Shown here: in pieces, positions 45,401-53,270 of the stretch | Numbering within the stretch: the stretch's first letter is position 1 | How the letters are laid out: every line of letters begins with the position of its first letter | From: Anagrus nilaparvatae | Lineage: Eukaryota; Arthropoda; Insecta; Hymenoptera; Mymaridae | Direction: 5' to 3' | Assembly: GCA_022575985.1 (NCBI GenBank) | Contig: JAKSXM010000238.1 | Coordinates: forward strand, 15,073,501 to 15,137,500 | Length of the DNA: 64,000 bases | Translations under genes and position numbers: made by a program | The notes under the pieces: generated by a model | The model's input: only the letters and a program-made list of their open reading frames with translations | What the model was told of the DNA's origin: nothing | Database searches by the model: none

Positions 45401-47426
45401 TGGGCTAAGTGGAGTAACTGGAGCAAAGGTGAATAATGAATAGTGCACATTAATTTTTATTTATATAATTATCAATTAATTCCCTCTAAGTAAAAATTGA
45501 AAAACTAAAAATTAACGCCAGGGGGCAACTACGTAGAAGTACTAAAGTTTTTTCCTATTTAATTATTTTATTATTTTTCATAATTCATAATAAATTAAAT
45601 TTTGAGAATATTTATTAAAAATTTTCATTTTTAAAGTTAAGTCTTTTTGTGAAATAAATTGTCTTTTAAATTGAAACCTGTCTTACTAAAAGCTTTTAAA
45701 ATTCTGAGCTTGATCTCAATAATTATAATTATTAACATAATGTTGTATATAATATTTATATTTACTAAATTTTTAACCTGGAACCTTTTATAGAGGCGTA
45801 TATTAAAAAGGGTATGGTTTTTGAAAAAGAAGGGGTAAACATTTTACAAATAAGAGGTGGGGGGAGGTGGAATAGGAATTAAATTAATTTGAATTAAGAG
45901 GCTTTAAATAATTTTTTAATTAATGATTACAGGGGATAAAAGGCAATCGAGGAGATTTTCACGGTTTCCCGCAGCGTGTAATAAAAGGTTATATTGGGGA
46001 TCTGGGATTCATTGGATTACCAGGTGAGTAATTATAAATAAAATATCAAAAAACGAAGATTAGCTTATCAATGTTAACGAAAAAAAAACTTTAGGAGAAC
46101 GCGGTCTTCCTGGTTTGATGGGCGAACCTGGAGAAGATGGATTCCCTGGGAGGCAAGGAGAGAGAGGTGATAATGGACTTCCTGGTGTTCCAGGAAACAA
46201 TGGCCCCAATGGTTACGATGGTCCAGAGGGATCACCAGGAGAAAGGGGTAACCAAGGACTAGCTGGTACGTTTCATCAAAATAAATAAATAGCTAACATA
46301 TTTTTAAATATTAACCTTTCCATTTTCAAACTTATTTCAGGTTTTCCAGGGCAACCTGGTAGGCCAGCACCTCCACATCCAGGACCAAAAAGTCGCGGAT
46401 TTTACTTTGCTAAGCATTCACAAACAACATTGATTCCAAATTGTCCGAAAGAAACTGTAAAACTATGGGATGGTTATTCGTTTTTACACATGATGGGAAA
46501 TGGGTATGCACATGCCCAAGATTTAGGTATAATCACAATATATTTGAACAGTAAAATAAATAAATCTGAGATGAAATTCATTTAACTAGGTAATCCTGGA
46601 AGCTGCATGCGTAAATTCTCAGCAATGCCATTCTTGTTTTGCAATCTGAATAACGTCTGTGATTATGCTAGCAGAAATGATTACAGTTATTGGCTTAGCT
46701 CTAACGAACCAATGCCAATGTCTATGACCCCAATACCATCTAGAGAAGTAAGTCCATTTATATCAAGATGCTCAGTTTGCGAGGCCCCGACCAGAACGCT
46801 TGTAGTTCATAGTCAAACAATGGCTATTCCAGAATGCCCTGGAGGTTGGGAGGAACTATGGGTTGGCTACAGTTTCTTAATGGTATCAATATTATTATTA
46901 CATTCTGAGATTAATATTAACAAGTAATATTTTAAATGCTTTTTTTTAGCATCGTGATTCTGGTGCAGCTGGCGGCGGTCAGCCCCTTTCTTCGCCGGGC
47001 TCCTGCTTAGAAGAATTTCGTATCAGACCGTTCATCGAATGTCGAGGTCTAGGTACTTGCAATTTTTATTCAACCGCTGTTTCCTATTGGTTAACGATTA
47101 TCAAAGATAAAGACATGTTTAAAAAACCAATTGGTCTTACATTAAAAAATGATCACACATCTAGAGTTTCTCGGTGCGCTGTATGTTTAAGGCAGAGAAT
47201 CATAGATAATACGATACCTGGAAGAACGCCAACTTATTATCAACAGCGCGTTCCTCCTATTTCTTATAACCGAGACGATTATCAAAGAAAAGATCTAAAT
47301 CAAAGATACTTACAAAAAACAAGAAAACCAACATTGGATTGGAATCCAAACTTTAATAATGAGCCTAATAGATATAGAGAGAATTTCAGAAGAAAAGGAA
47401 GAATCCGCAGCAGCGAAACTGCGTAG
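17080..47426 (+). CDS. vkg: Collagen IV alpha chain, viking (vkg) type; complete
   Basis: Secreted basement-membrane collagen chain, expected to trimerise with the Col4a1 product. Exons: 17080-17157, 18490-18672, 19414-19458, 21085-21306, 21362-21424, 23015-23254, 24888-25049, 25783-26059, 31691-31867, 32417-32581, 33232-33411, 34301-34470, 35151-35403, 35939-36132, 37667-37979, 38901-39179, 40032-40297, 40793-40991, 42096-42295, 44202-44484, 45136-45428, 45933-46023, 46095-46265, 46341-46526, 46590-46882, 46950-47426. Phases agree throughout: 5460 nt, 1819 residues. Layout: signal peptide (about 1-25), 7S cysteines (28, 33, 35), interrupted Gly-X-Y helix (37 to about 1517), NC1 (about 1521-1744, 12 cysteines in two homologous halves), basic tail (1745-1819). 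NC1 keeps EPMPMSM and FKKP, the segments holding the Met and Lys that peroxidasin joins by a sulfilimine bond. The viking call rests on the [14 protein letters not shown] start and the HMMGNG NC1 motif, and on the partner being Col4a1. Confidence 0.9.
18490..18672 (+). CDS. vkg: vkg exon 2 (7S cysteines, helix start)
   Basis: Sixty-one residues from [17 protein letters not shown]. Three cysteines precede the helix and belong to the 7S domain. The triplet after GAQ reads RPE instead of GPE (AGG codon at 18565-18567), with register kept on both sides. Donor GTACGT. The 741-bp intron after it holds nothing recognised. Confidence 0.92.
19414..19458 (+). CDS. vkg: vkg exon 3 (45-nt micro-exon)
   Basis: Five codon triplets, [15 protein letters not shown], between a TTTTTTTTAACAG acceptor and a GTAAGA donor, in phase 0. 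Too short for ordinary ORF detection. The 1.6-kb intron that follows holds a degenerate MITE at about 19807-20060 and a foldback MITE at 20157-20304. Confidence 0.88.
19807..20060. repeat. Degenerate relative of the 2511-2898 MITE
   Basis: Begins CAGTGTAAAAAAAAACTTCC and ends near AAGGAACTTTTACA, with the same ACTAAATTTAGTAAATTATCG-like inside as the element at 2511. Ends are diverged, so limits are approximate. Confidence 0.5.
20157..20304. repeat. Small foldback MITE in vkg intron 3
   Basis: A 148-bp hairpin. Left arm AGTGAGAGCGAAACTGATAG, then TCGGGTCTTTCAAACTGC; the right arm is its reverse complement with a few mismatches. Confidence 0.75.
21085..21306 (+). CDS. vkg: vkg exon 4
   Basis: Seventy-four residues starting [20 protein letters not shown], with a Cys at the place equivalent to GCNGTD in Col4a1. 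One break at GVNTKG. The donor GTTTTT is weak, but the next exon follows only 55 bp later in phase. Confidence 0.9.
21362..21424 (+). CDS. vkg: vkg exon 5 (63-nt exon)
   Basis: Twenty-one residues, [20 protein letters not shown] then I, ending at a strong GTAAGT donor. Phase 0 at both ends. The 1.59-kb intron to the next firm exon contains the doubtful exon at 22599-22664. Confidence 0.9.
22599..22664 (+). CDS. vkg: Possible extra vkg exon, Cys-containing helix break
   Basis: An open 66-nt stretch encoding [20 protein letters not shown] plus KN would insert in frame between exon 5 and the exon at 23015. The protein looks like other collagen IV breaks, with two cysteines eight residues apart. 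Against it: the acceptor is TAAG at 22598 with another AG 11 bases upstream, and the donor GTTTTT is weak. An alternative uses the AG at 22587 with a second donor 4 bases inside the exon 5 intron; this also keeps frame. It may not be an exon at all. Confidence 0.4.
23015..23254 (+). CDS. vkg: vkg exon 6
   Basis: Eighty residues, [20 protein letters not shown] onward, with a 20-residue basic break (around [15 protein letters not shown]). Donor GTTAGT after GDKGIH. The 1.63-kb intron after it contains a dispersed repeat from about 23383, a small hairpin at 23561-23653 and AT-rich sequence built of TTTACGA-like motifs at both ends. Confidence 0.92.
23561..23653. repeat. Small hairpin in vkg intron 6
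   Basis: ATACTGGGTGGAACGCAATT against AATTGCGTTCCACCCGATAT, with a second inner pair (TTTACATTGC and GCAATGTAAA). Confidence 0.75.
24888..25049 (+). CDS. vkg: vkg exon 7
   Basis: Fifty-four residues, [19 protein letters not shown] onward, with a small break at GTDALDG. Acceptor CCTTACAG. The 733-bp intron that follows holds nothing recognised. Confidence 0.93.
25783..26059 (+). CDS. vkg: vkg exon 8
   Basis: Ninety-two codons plus one base, [16 protein letters not shown] onward, with an acidic break ([16 protein letters not shown]). Ends in phase 1 at a GTATTA donor. The next intron is 5.6 kb and carries large inverted-repeat elements. Confidence 0.93.
26525..27973. mobile_element. TA-flanked inverted-repeat element in vkg intron 8
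   Basis: Ends CACTGAGAAAATTAAATAAC and TATAATTTTCTCAGTG, with TA on both outer sides. It is 1.45 kb and contains the repeat at 27141-27574, which probably inserted later. No transposase frame seen. Confidence 0.75.
27141..27574 (+). mobile_element. CTTATAACCGGTTTGGG-family repeat, copy 2 (inverted)
   Basis: Starts ATGGAACATGTTTATAGAGA and ends AAACCGGTTATAAG. The inside has about five copies of GGGACTTGGAATAATTCAGG-like units of about 25 bases. It is the reverse complement of the repeat at 8223-8916 over its terminal parts. Confidence 0.7.
28410..31215. mobile_element. Foldback-type element with tandem-repeat arms
   Basis: The left arm (about 28410-30055) is a tandem array of about eleven 136-bp units. 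The right arm (about 30676-31215) holds about three units in reverse orientation. The arm tips facing the 620-bp core match as inverted repeats (TTTTCTATTAGGGTTCTAGT near 30026 and its reverse complement near 30683). The core, 30056-30675, has no clear coding frame. This is the architecture of Foldback (FB)/Galileo-like elements. Outer limits are approximate. Confidence 0.75.
28420..29990 (+). repeat. 136-bp tandem repeat array
   Basis: The landmark GCGCTGAGTC recurs at 28551, 28687, 28823, 28959 (variant), 29097, 29232, 29368 (variant), 29505 and 29641: a spacing of 135-138 bp. Each unit holds ATTGGCCAATTTT, which is itself palindromic. Two sub-types alternate: ACGCTGAGTCTG and GCGCTGAGTCCG. 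Confidence 0.9.
31445..31640 (+). repeat. AT-rich short tandem repeat (TAGTAATATTAC motif)
   Basis: Seven or so diverged copies of a 20-25-base unit around GTAATATTACTACA, just before the vkg exon at 31691. Confidence 0.7.
31691..31867 (+). CDS. vkg: vkg exon 9
   Basis: Completes the split Gly ([13 protein letters not shown]) and runs 58 codons plus one base, with a break at GVTIIGP. Acceptor TCTCCACAG, donor GTAAGC. The 549-bp intron after it has an ATATTATCA-type tandem run at about 31982-32040. Confidence 0.93.
32417..32581 (+). CDS. vkg: vkg exon 10 (CxxC break)
   Basis: Pro-rich helix ([19 protein letters not shown]) ending in the Cys-containing break [10 protein letters not shown], whose final Gly is split across the intron. 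The CGIC pair parallels the CSQC pair in Col4a1. Donor GTTTTT. The 650-bp intron after it holds nothing recognised. Confidence 0.9.
33232..33411 (+). CDS. vkg: vkg exon 11
   Basis: Two bases, 59 codons, one base of unbroken Gly-X-Y ([16 protein letters not shown] onward). Acceptor AATTTAG, donor GTAATA. The 889-bp intron that follows is AT-rich with nothing recognised. Confidence 0.92.
34301..34470 (+). CDS. vkg: vkg exon 12
   Basis: Two bases plus 56 codons, GAKGEPG then a break ([16 protein letters not shown]), then Gly-X-Y to GPKGEK. The next intron (680 bp) holds a MITE at about 34662-35125. Confidence 0.92.
34662..35125. mobile_element. MITE with ACCCCAATAGAAAT ends
   Basis: Arms of about 45 bases (ACCCCAATAGAAATCATCGA... 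against its reverse complement ending CTATTGGGGT), 464 bp in all. The target duplication is not clear-cut. Confidence 0.7.
35151..35403 (+). CDS. vkg: vkg exon 13
   Basis: Eighty-four codons plus one base with two breaks, [13 protein letters not shown] and [13 protein letters not shown]. Donor GTATTG. The 535-bp intron after it holds nothing recognised. Confidence 0.92.
35939..36132 (+). CDS. vkg: vkg exon 14
   Basis: Two bases plus 64 codons, [13 protein letters not shown] onward, with one small break (GISAQGP). Donor GTAAGT. The 1.53-kb intron after it is AT-rich; I see no gene in it. Confidence 0.93.
37667..37979 (+). CDS. vkg: vkg exon 15
   Basis: One hundred and four codons plus one base, [13 protein letters not shown] onward, with breaks at GTSLFYG and GGVIQG. 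Donor GTAAGC. The 921-bp intron after it holds poly-A-rich sequence only. Confidence 0.93.
38901..39179 (+). CDS. vkg: vkg exon 16
   Basis: Two bases, 92 codons, one base of long unbroken Gly-X-Y from [13 protein letters not shown]. The acceptor (TTAAAG) has a poor pyrimidine tract, but frame and the split Gly require this start, not the Met at 38882. The 852-bp intron after it holds nothing recognised. Confidence 0.92.
40032..40297 (+). CDS. vkg: vkg exon 17
   Basis: Two bases plus 88 codons, [16 protein letters not shown] onward, with small breaks at GENSFSG and GRGYNG. Donor GTTAGT. The 495-bp intron after it holds nothing recognised. Confidence 0.93.
40793..40991 (+). CDS. vkg: vkg exon 18
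   Basis: Sixty-six codons plus one base of unbroken Gly-X-Y, rich in Lys and Glu ([16 protein letters not shown]). Acceptor CTTTAG. The 1.1-kb intron after it holds nothing recognised. Confidence 0.93.
42096..42295 (+). CDS. vkg: vkg exon 19
   Basis: Two bases plus 66 codons, [13 protein letters not shown] onward, with a break at GLANRTFG that contains an N-glycosylation sequon (NRT). The 1.9-kb intron after it has a CT microsatellite at about 42446-42490 and an inverted-repeat element at 43053-43676. Confidence 0.93.
42446..42490 (+). repeat. CT microsatellite
   Basis: A run of about 22 CT units with one CGCT interruption in the intron after vkg exon 19. Confidence 0.85.
43053..43676. mobile_element. 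Inverted-repeat element in vkg intron 19
   Basis: Ends TCCCGGAATATTAGGGAAAA and TTCCCTTAATATTCCGGGA. Arms of about 120 bases reach to the CAGCTGCACTTCAT / ATGAAGTGCAGCTG pair; the middle is about 380 bp with no coding frame. Confidence 0.8.
44202..44484 (+). CDS. vkg: vkg exon 20
   Basis: Ninety-four codons plus one base, [13 protein letters not shown] onward, with small breaks at GVGEPG and GISIMG. Donor GTAAGA. The 651-bp intron after it contains an 11-base poly-G run near 44750. Confidence 0.93.
45136..45428 (+). CDS. vkg: vkg exon 21
   Basis: Two bases plus 97 codons, [13 protein letters not shown] onward, with a break at GMAAISLKG. Donor GTGAAT. The 504-bp intron after it holds nothing recognised. 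Confidence 0.93.
45933..46023 (+). CDS. vkg: vkg exon 22
   Basis: Thirty codons plus one base, [20 protein letters not shown] onward: mostly a break (FPQRVIKG) between short Gly-X-Y runs. Acceptor ATTACAG, donor GTGAGT. Confidence 0.9.
46095..46265 (+). CDS. vkg: vkg exon 23 (end of long helix)
   Basis: Two bases, 56 codons, one base of unbroken Gly-X-Y from [16 protein letters not shown]. Donor GTACGT. The intron before it is only 71 bp. Confidence 0.93.
46341..46526 (+). CDS. vkg: vkg exon 24 (helix end and NC1 start)
   Basis: The last triplets ([17 protein letters not shown]) pass into the NC1 domain at [11 protein letters not shown], the site where collagen IV chains read GxxxxRHSQT. 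IPNC supplies the first NC1 cysteine. Ends inside AHAQDLG with the Gly split. Confidence 0.95.
46590..46882 (+). CDS. vkg: vkg exon 25 (NC1, first half)
   Basis: Ninety-seven codons with NC1 hallmarks: [54 protein letters not shown] and [15 protein letters not shown]. Six of the twelve NC1 cysteines lie here. Donor GTATCA after SFLM. Confidence 0.96.
46950..47426 (+). CDS. vkg: vkg exon 26 (NC1 end, basic tail, stop)
   Basis: One hundred and fifty-eight codons and TAG. The first 83 residues finish NC1 ([48 protein letters not shown]). The last 75 residues form a tail after NC1 that is rich in Arg, Tyr and Asn and has no cysteine. The true exon start is at CATCGTGATTC (46950), upstream of the first Met at 47115. 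Confidence 0.95.
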   Translation, partial: HRDSGAAGGGQPLSSPGSCLEEFRIRPFIECRGLGTCNFYSTAVSYWLTIIKDKDMFKKPIGLTLKNDHTSRVSRCAVCLRQRIIDNTIPGRTPTYYQQRVPPISYNRDDYQRKDLNQRYLQKTRKPTLDWNPNFNNEPNRYRENFRRKGRIRSSETA

Positions 47427-47480
47427 ATAGGAAACTTTAAATTGTAAACTTATACTATATTTTTTTATTTGCTATCGGTT

Positions 47481-47486
47481 AATAAA
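47481..47486 (+). other. Polyadenylation signal of vkg
   Basis: AATAAA 55 bases after the vkg stop codon, followed by A-rich sequence and a T-rich stretch. A short 3' UTR is implied. Confidence 0.6.
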
Positions 47487-47639
47487 ATTAAAAAAGCAAA
47501 AAACTTGTTTGATTTTTTTAATTCATTTAATTTCTAATTAAAAGTTTACATAAACTTTTTTTTTTCATTCTCGAAAGACAGATTATTTTTATTTTTTAAC
47601 AAAATTTTGGCAAGAAAATGCATATTTGATCATTATTTT

Positions 47640-48180
47640 GCACTCAAAGTCTAAATCTTCGTCCATTTTTTTTTTTTAAATGTAATACCTCATTTATTTG
47701 ATGCAATACTTCATTTATTTCTATGAAAGGACTAATACTTGAATTAATGGTTTTTACTCGATATTTCAAATTTGGTAACGAATTTTTTGAAAATTTTTTT
47801 TCTCTTTGGATGTATTACCTAATTTATTTCTATGGGAGTGCTAGTTTTAGCAACCTCGTTTATAGTAATTTTTTGGATCTGATACTGAATTTTTTCAAAA
47901 TTTTTTTCTCAAAATTAAAAAATAAACAAAAATAAAAAAAACAGCAATATTTTTTTTCTTTTTGGATTTAGTACCTAATTTTTCCTATGAAGGCACCAGT
48001 ATCTAAAAATATAGTTATTACTCGAAATCTCCAATCTTACACTTAATTTTTTGAAATCTTTTTTCTCAAAACTTTTTGCATAAAAAAATAAAAAAAACAG
48101 AAATATTTTTTCCTTTTTAAAAGTAGCCGCTCATTTTTTTTCTGTGGGAGTACTTAGTCTAAAGAAAGGCATATATAATT
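47640..48180 (+). repeat. Diverged tandem repeat downstream of vkg
   Basis: Four loose copies of a unit of roughly 110-160 bp marked by ATTTNTTTCTATGRRAG (near 47714, 47822, 47972, 48134). Short ORFs here are by-products. Confidence 0.55.
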
Positions 48181-49500
48181 TTTTGAATATGCAAATAATG
48201 TTACGTCTAAAAGATCTAAAAGTAACAAGTTAACAATTGTATATGAACTAAACTTTACTAGACATCACACTAAACCATTCGAAAAATAAATGAATATATC
48301 AAAAAATTTTAAATTAAAAATTAAATAATAGATCAGTTCAAAATTGTAAAAATTTTTGTTCAATAACATTTTTTATTTACGTTAATTTATAATTATTTAT
48401 ATTTATTTATAATAATTTTTAAGAAAGCATTAGAAATTTTGATGTTTATAGATATAATATTATTTCGATTTTATTTATGTTCATTTGAAATTTATGTTAA
48501 TATAATAATATTTAATAATATTATTATACTCTTTACTTGTCATTATAAAAATTACAATAAAAAATACTCAACTGTTTGAAAAAAATTATATAATGAGAGA
48601 ATATTTTTATGAATAAAGGCTTTTTATAATTTACTAGATTCAACTGCGCTTCGCGCAGAGAAGTTATTGTATGATGTATAATATTTATTGAAGATAAGTA
48701 ACACAAAATTTATGCCAAATTTAAATAATTGATTTGTAGTTCTTGAGAGGTTAGCGAATTGCTATGGTAATAATTTTTACAGAACTGTACCATCTGGTTG
48801 CCCTGCTTAATATAATTTGTTTGAAAATTGAGATCACTATTATAGTAGTGCCTAAAAGCCCAAGAAAGGGCTTAAATTTTGAAATAGTTCAAGCAATATT
48901 TAAACACAGCAACCTGTGAGTGTTAGGAGAGTGACTGTTAGAAAACCTTTCCTATTTTATATTATTTCCGATTTTGCTGATTTTTTCTGTTTTCAACACA
49001 GGTTCATATTAAAAAAAGGGAAAAAAATTATCACTATTATTCGGAAATTCGTTTTATTATAAATCTTTTGATCTTTGTCTCTTAATTTATGTTCCTCTAA
49101 ACCAAAAATTGAACCTTAATTTATATTGTTCTTTATTGTATATGAAATTTGAAATGAATAAATCATATGAGTAATCTTCTTTTAAATTGAAACAGCTAAA
49201 AATCTCTCTTGCAAATTTTATTTGCTTCTGTATTTACCACGAACATGTTTTACAATATACTCCGTATGTAACTGTCGAAATATTTTGTCTTGCTGAATGC
49301 TGTTGTAAAATTACCTTCAGAGAAATTTGTTCACAAATTTTACCCCTATGCTTTGTCATGTGATATCTCCATTATTAATGTTAGCTTCTTAAAAGAGAAT
49401 TTCAAAATTTCATTTGACACTTTCAATTTTGATTTTTGACCGTAAAAAATATGATTGTCCCTATCTACCAGTAATTATCTTTAAAATAAACTTTATTAAC
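48181..49500. other. Gene-free AT-rich stretch
   Basis: No coding frame, RNA gene or strong repeat seen. The segment CAACTGCGCTTCGCGCAGAG (48649-48668) contains a short hairpin. Confidence 0.5.
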
Positions 49501-49764
49501 GTGGAGTATGTTTATAGGCAGGGGTTTCAAGCATCTCATATGGGAAGGAGACACAAATGTGCCATATTTGTGGGGGAGGGGTGCCACATGAAATTAGTAT
49601 AATTTCGATGTAGGGACTTAAAATAAATTTAAAATATAATAAGGATTTTAAGAGTTTAAAACTAATTTTTTTTGCCTTGTTTTTGGCTTCAAAAGATAGA
49701 TTCAAAATATAAATTTATACATATTCCATGTTCGTTAGTTGTGAGTTCACAAACCGGTTATAAG
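49501..49764 (+). mobile_element. CTTATAACCGGTTTGGG-family repeat, copy 3
   Basis: Starts GTGGAGTATGTTTATAGGCA and ends AAACCGGTTATAAG, the same limits as the copy at 27141-27574 but shorter inside. Confidence 0.6.
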
Positions 49765-52379
49765 TATTTTTATTTTAGTCCACAACACTACAAATGTTTA
49801 TTAAATTGAGGTACCATATTCTCAGAAAAGATTTTCCATCAAATTATTTCTCGAAAAATGTCCCTTCCGCAGGTATCCCTTTCATCTTTTATAAAACTTT
49901 ACCATTTAAAATACATGGAAAATATGAAGTAATTTTTTTCTTTTATTAGCAAAAATGGGTTGTTTTTTATTTATAAATAAAAACTTATAACTGGACTGTG
50001 TAAAAACAACCAAAAGAATGGATTATTTTTACTACGATCCAATTGATCCAACTTAGTGTTGATTTTCTTTACTTTTATATGCTATAATCCAATATTTAGA
50101 TATTCGCATTCTTAAAACTATTTAAAATTAATTCTTAAAACTGAATTTACTTTATAAATTGATACCCCAAATTTCCAATTTGTTTTACTTGTTTCATTAC
50201 ATAATTATTAAATAATTAAATAAAAAGTATTTAAATAACCTATTACATATACGATTTTACATATGTATATGGGTGTATCCATTACTTTTCATACAAAAGT
50301 GGGCGCTCGCATGTCACTGATTGGGCTCAAATTTTTAGATTATGTTTGGGGTTATAAAAAACTCACCTAGCCAAATTTTTAGCCCTCTAGAACAATATGG
50401 GGCCAAGTTATGACCTCCAAAAGGTCCAAAAAATGACCTATTTTAGTCTATTTTCAAAAATTTGCCATTCCCTTATTTTTCAGTCAAATTAATTGCGGTT
50501 GGTCGCATTTTTTTGGTATAAGCTTCAGAATTTACCAAAAAAATTTATAGATACTTTTATCAAGTAGATTTTATTAGGCGATAAAAAATGTTAGATGACT
50601 GAAACGAAAAAAAAACAGGAATTTCAAATTGGTGCCAAATCTGGAAATCTTTGTATAACTACTTCCGGTTAGTTGCAAAATTTTGTACTACTCAAGACCT
50701 TTCGAATGCAACCTACAAAATTAAAAACGGCTTATTTTATCCGGAGTTATGCGTATTTTAGTTTGGTCGTTTTTCGGAAATTTTGATTTTTTTGCGTTTT
50801 CAAATTACTATAACTTTTTTCTATCATAACCAAAATGGCCAAAAATTTCAGAGAATATTCTTCAAACATTAATAAATAATCTCTGAAATTTTGGTGGATG
50901 ATATTGGCTTCTATCCGTTTTTATACCTTCCCAAAAAAGACTTATTCTTCACGTATTTTGTGTATTAAAGTGGACCTATTTTTAGACTTTGTGCTTGTAA
51001 GCACCTCAATTTTCCCATTTAAATAACATAGGAATTTTGACTTTTCAGCTTTCTAACTTTTTACAAAGCTTGCAGAATGTTTTGAAAAGCTACTAATCGA
51101 TGGAAAGTACTATTTAAATATATAAAAAATCGCAAAGAATTATAAAAAAGCTAAGGCTTTTTTATTTCAGGCACGATCAAATTTGTTGAGTATTTTCTCT
51201 TTAATAACATTGAGGGATCCACATTTTCATAAATTGAAAACTATTATTTATTATTTACAGTATTCATAAATAATTATTTAAATAAAAGTTTTTATCTGCA
51301 TTAATAAAAATAATAGGGTTTAGATTATTTTAATTTCCTTTTCACCATAGCAAGATCGTTTGCTAAAGATTCTTATATAATAATTTACTAAAGTATGCTG
51401 AGAAAATATAAAATTTAAGTTTCTAAATTTGATTAGAATATCTGAATCTTCAAATAAATATTAATCTTTCTTAATTCTGAAAAAAATCAAAGTATAATTT
51501 TAATTTCCCAGATTCTTTAAAAAGAATATATTAACATTTTTTTAATTACCTAAATCAAATTCTACCTGCGTGCCTTAATATATTAATTTTTATCTGAGAA
51601 AAGATAATAACAAATTTGTTAACAGCAATGTATTATTATTGTAAGGTAATTAAAAGTCAATACTTTGTACTTAATTTAATAGAACTTACTGTATCATCTT
51701 TTTAAAAATTTTGCATAAAAATAATAATTAAAAATAATATAAATTTACAAATTTATATAAGATTATTTATTATTTTTATCCACGTTTTTAAAAAAATAGT
51801 AAAAAAATTTTAAAAAGTTATTTTAAATTACGCGCTTAAATTTAAACTAGAAGACTTTAAGTAGTATAGTTAGGTTAGTCCAGGGTTAGTCTGCTAGTCG
51901 ACTGCGCTAGGTTAATGGCTATGTGTTTATAAATTTGTTATTATTTTTTTCAGATATGTTTTTAATTCTTTGGGTTGATATAGTTAAATAAACAAAAGTT
52001 TGATTCAGATAAGTATAAAAAGTTTTAATATTTTTTTTTAATTTATGTAAAGAACGTAATTTCTTTGTTTTTATTTTTCAGCATTAGAATTGTGTTTATG
52101 TCAATACATATTATACAAGTGATGATTAAAATGATGTTTCCAAATACATTTTATAAGTTATCCTTTCAAGTAATATTTTAAGTGTGTATATGTACTAAAT
52201 TTTATTTTTATTTCTCTAGTTATTACTGATATTTGCTTTTTTTTTAGGGTTTTTAAGTTCATTTTTTGGCACCAGGAATCAGTATTTTTGTGATTAGCTG
52301 ACAACAACAGAATGAATTTTAGTTGAATTGAAGAAAGCACAACTAGATGCTGTAAACAAGCTTTGAACCAAGCTTCTTT

Positions 52380-52885
52380 TTTATTCAACGAGTTGTTCTA
52401 GAAAATTACTAAGTTTAGTTAATTTTTAGGTATTATCGGAAATCAGTTTTTTGGATATTTATCTGCAAGGACTTGATGAAATCACTTAAAATTGAAATCC
52501 ATGAAACTAGATCTGATTTAAAAAAATTTGGTCTAAGGGATTTTTTATTCATCGAGTTGTTCCAGAAGTTTACTATTTTTAGGTCATTTTTAGGTAACGG
52601 AAATCAGTTTTTTGGACATTTCTCTGCAAAGACTCGATGAAATCACTTGAAATTGGAAACCATGAAACTAGATCTGATTTAAAAAAATTTGGTCTAAGGG
52701 ATTTTATATTCATCGAGTTTTTCCAAAAATCTACTATTTTTAATTCATTTTTAGGTATTTTAAACCAGTTTTTTGAACATTTCTCTGCAAGGACTTGATG
52801 AAATCACTGGAAATTGAAAACCCTGCAACTAGATCTGGTTTCAAAAAATGTGGTCTAAGGGATTTTTGATTCATCGAGTAGGTTC
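52380..52885 (+). repeat. 160-bp tandem repeat inside the palindromic element
   Basis: Three copies of a unit of about 160 bp containing GGTCTAAGGGATTTT and CTGCAAGGACTTGATGAAAT. Confidence 0.75.
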
Positions 52886-53085
52886 TGAGATCTTGAGGAT
52901 ACACTTTCTCGAACATACATCCCTACACACACCAAGGCAATATAAGCATTTAAAGGCATCGGAATGACCTGGGGACCAAATTTCTCCACGAATTAGACAA
53001 TTTAGAAACTTTTCCGTTTTTTGACCTGACAAACTTATAAGGCACGATTTCATCTATGTATTGCATACATAGGGTGATCGTGCCT

Positions 53086-53270
53086 AAAAATGATACCCAA
53101 CCTCAAGTAGCCAAAAAAAATATTTTTAAAACGATTTTATCGGTAATAAACGAAAAAAAAGTACTCCATTTACATTACATGAAGCCATGGAGTACTTTTT
53201 TTTCATTTATTACCGGTAAAATCGTTTTAAAAATATTTTTTTTGGCTACTTGAGGTTGGGTATCATTTTT
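53086..53270. repeat. Nested 185-bp palindrome
   Basis: AAAAATGATACCCAACCTCA against TGAGGTTGGGTATCATTTTT with arms of about 85 bases and a very short loop. A second hairpin, GGCACGAT...ATCGTGCC (53041-53084), sits directly before it. Confidence 0.8.

Noticed and set aside
46607..46927. Separate small gene starting at MRKFSAMPF
   Set aside because: It is the internal part of vkg exon 25 (NC1) read from an internal Met and into the intron.
47723..47935. Small hydrophobic ORF downstream of vkg
   Set aside because: Lies in a diverged tandem repeat and has Phe/Leu/Asn-rich AT-driven composition.
53056..53253. Plus-strand ORF near 53.1 kb
   Set aside because: It runs through the 185-bp palindrome, so its two halves are reverse complements.
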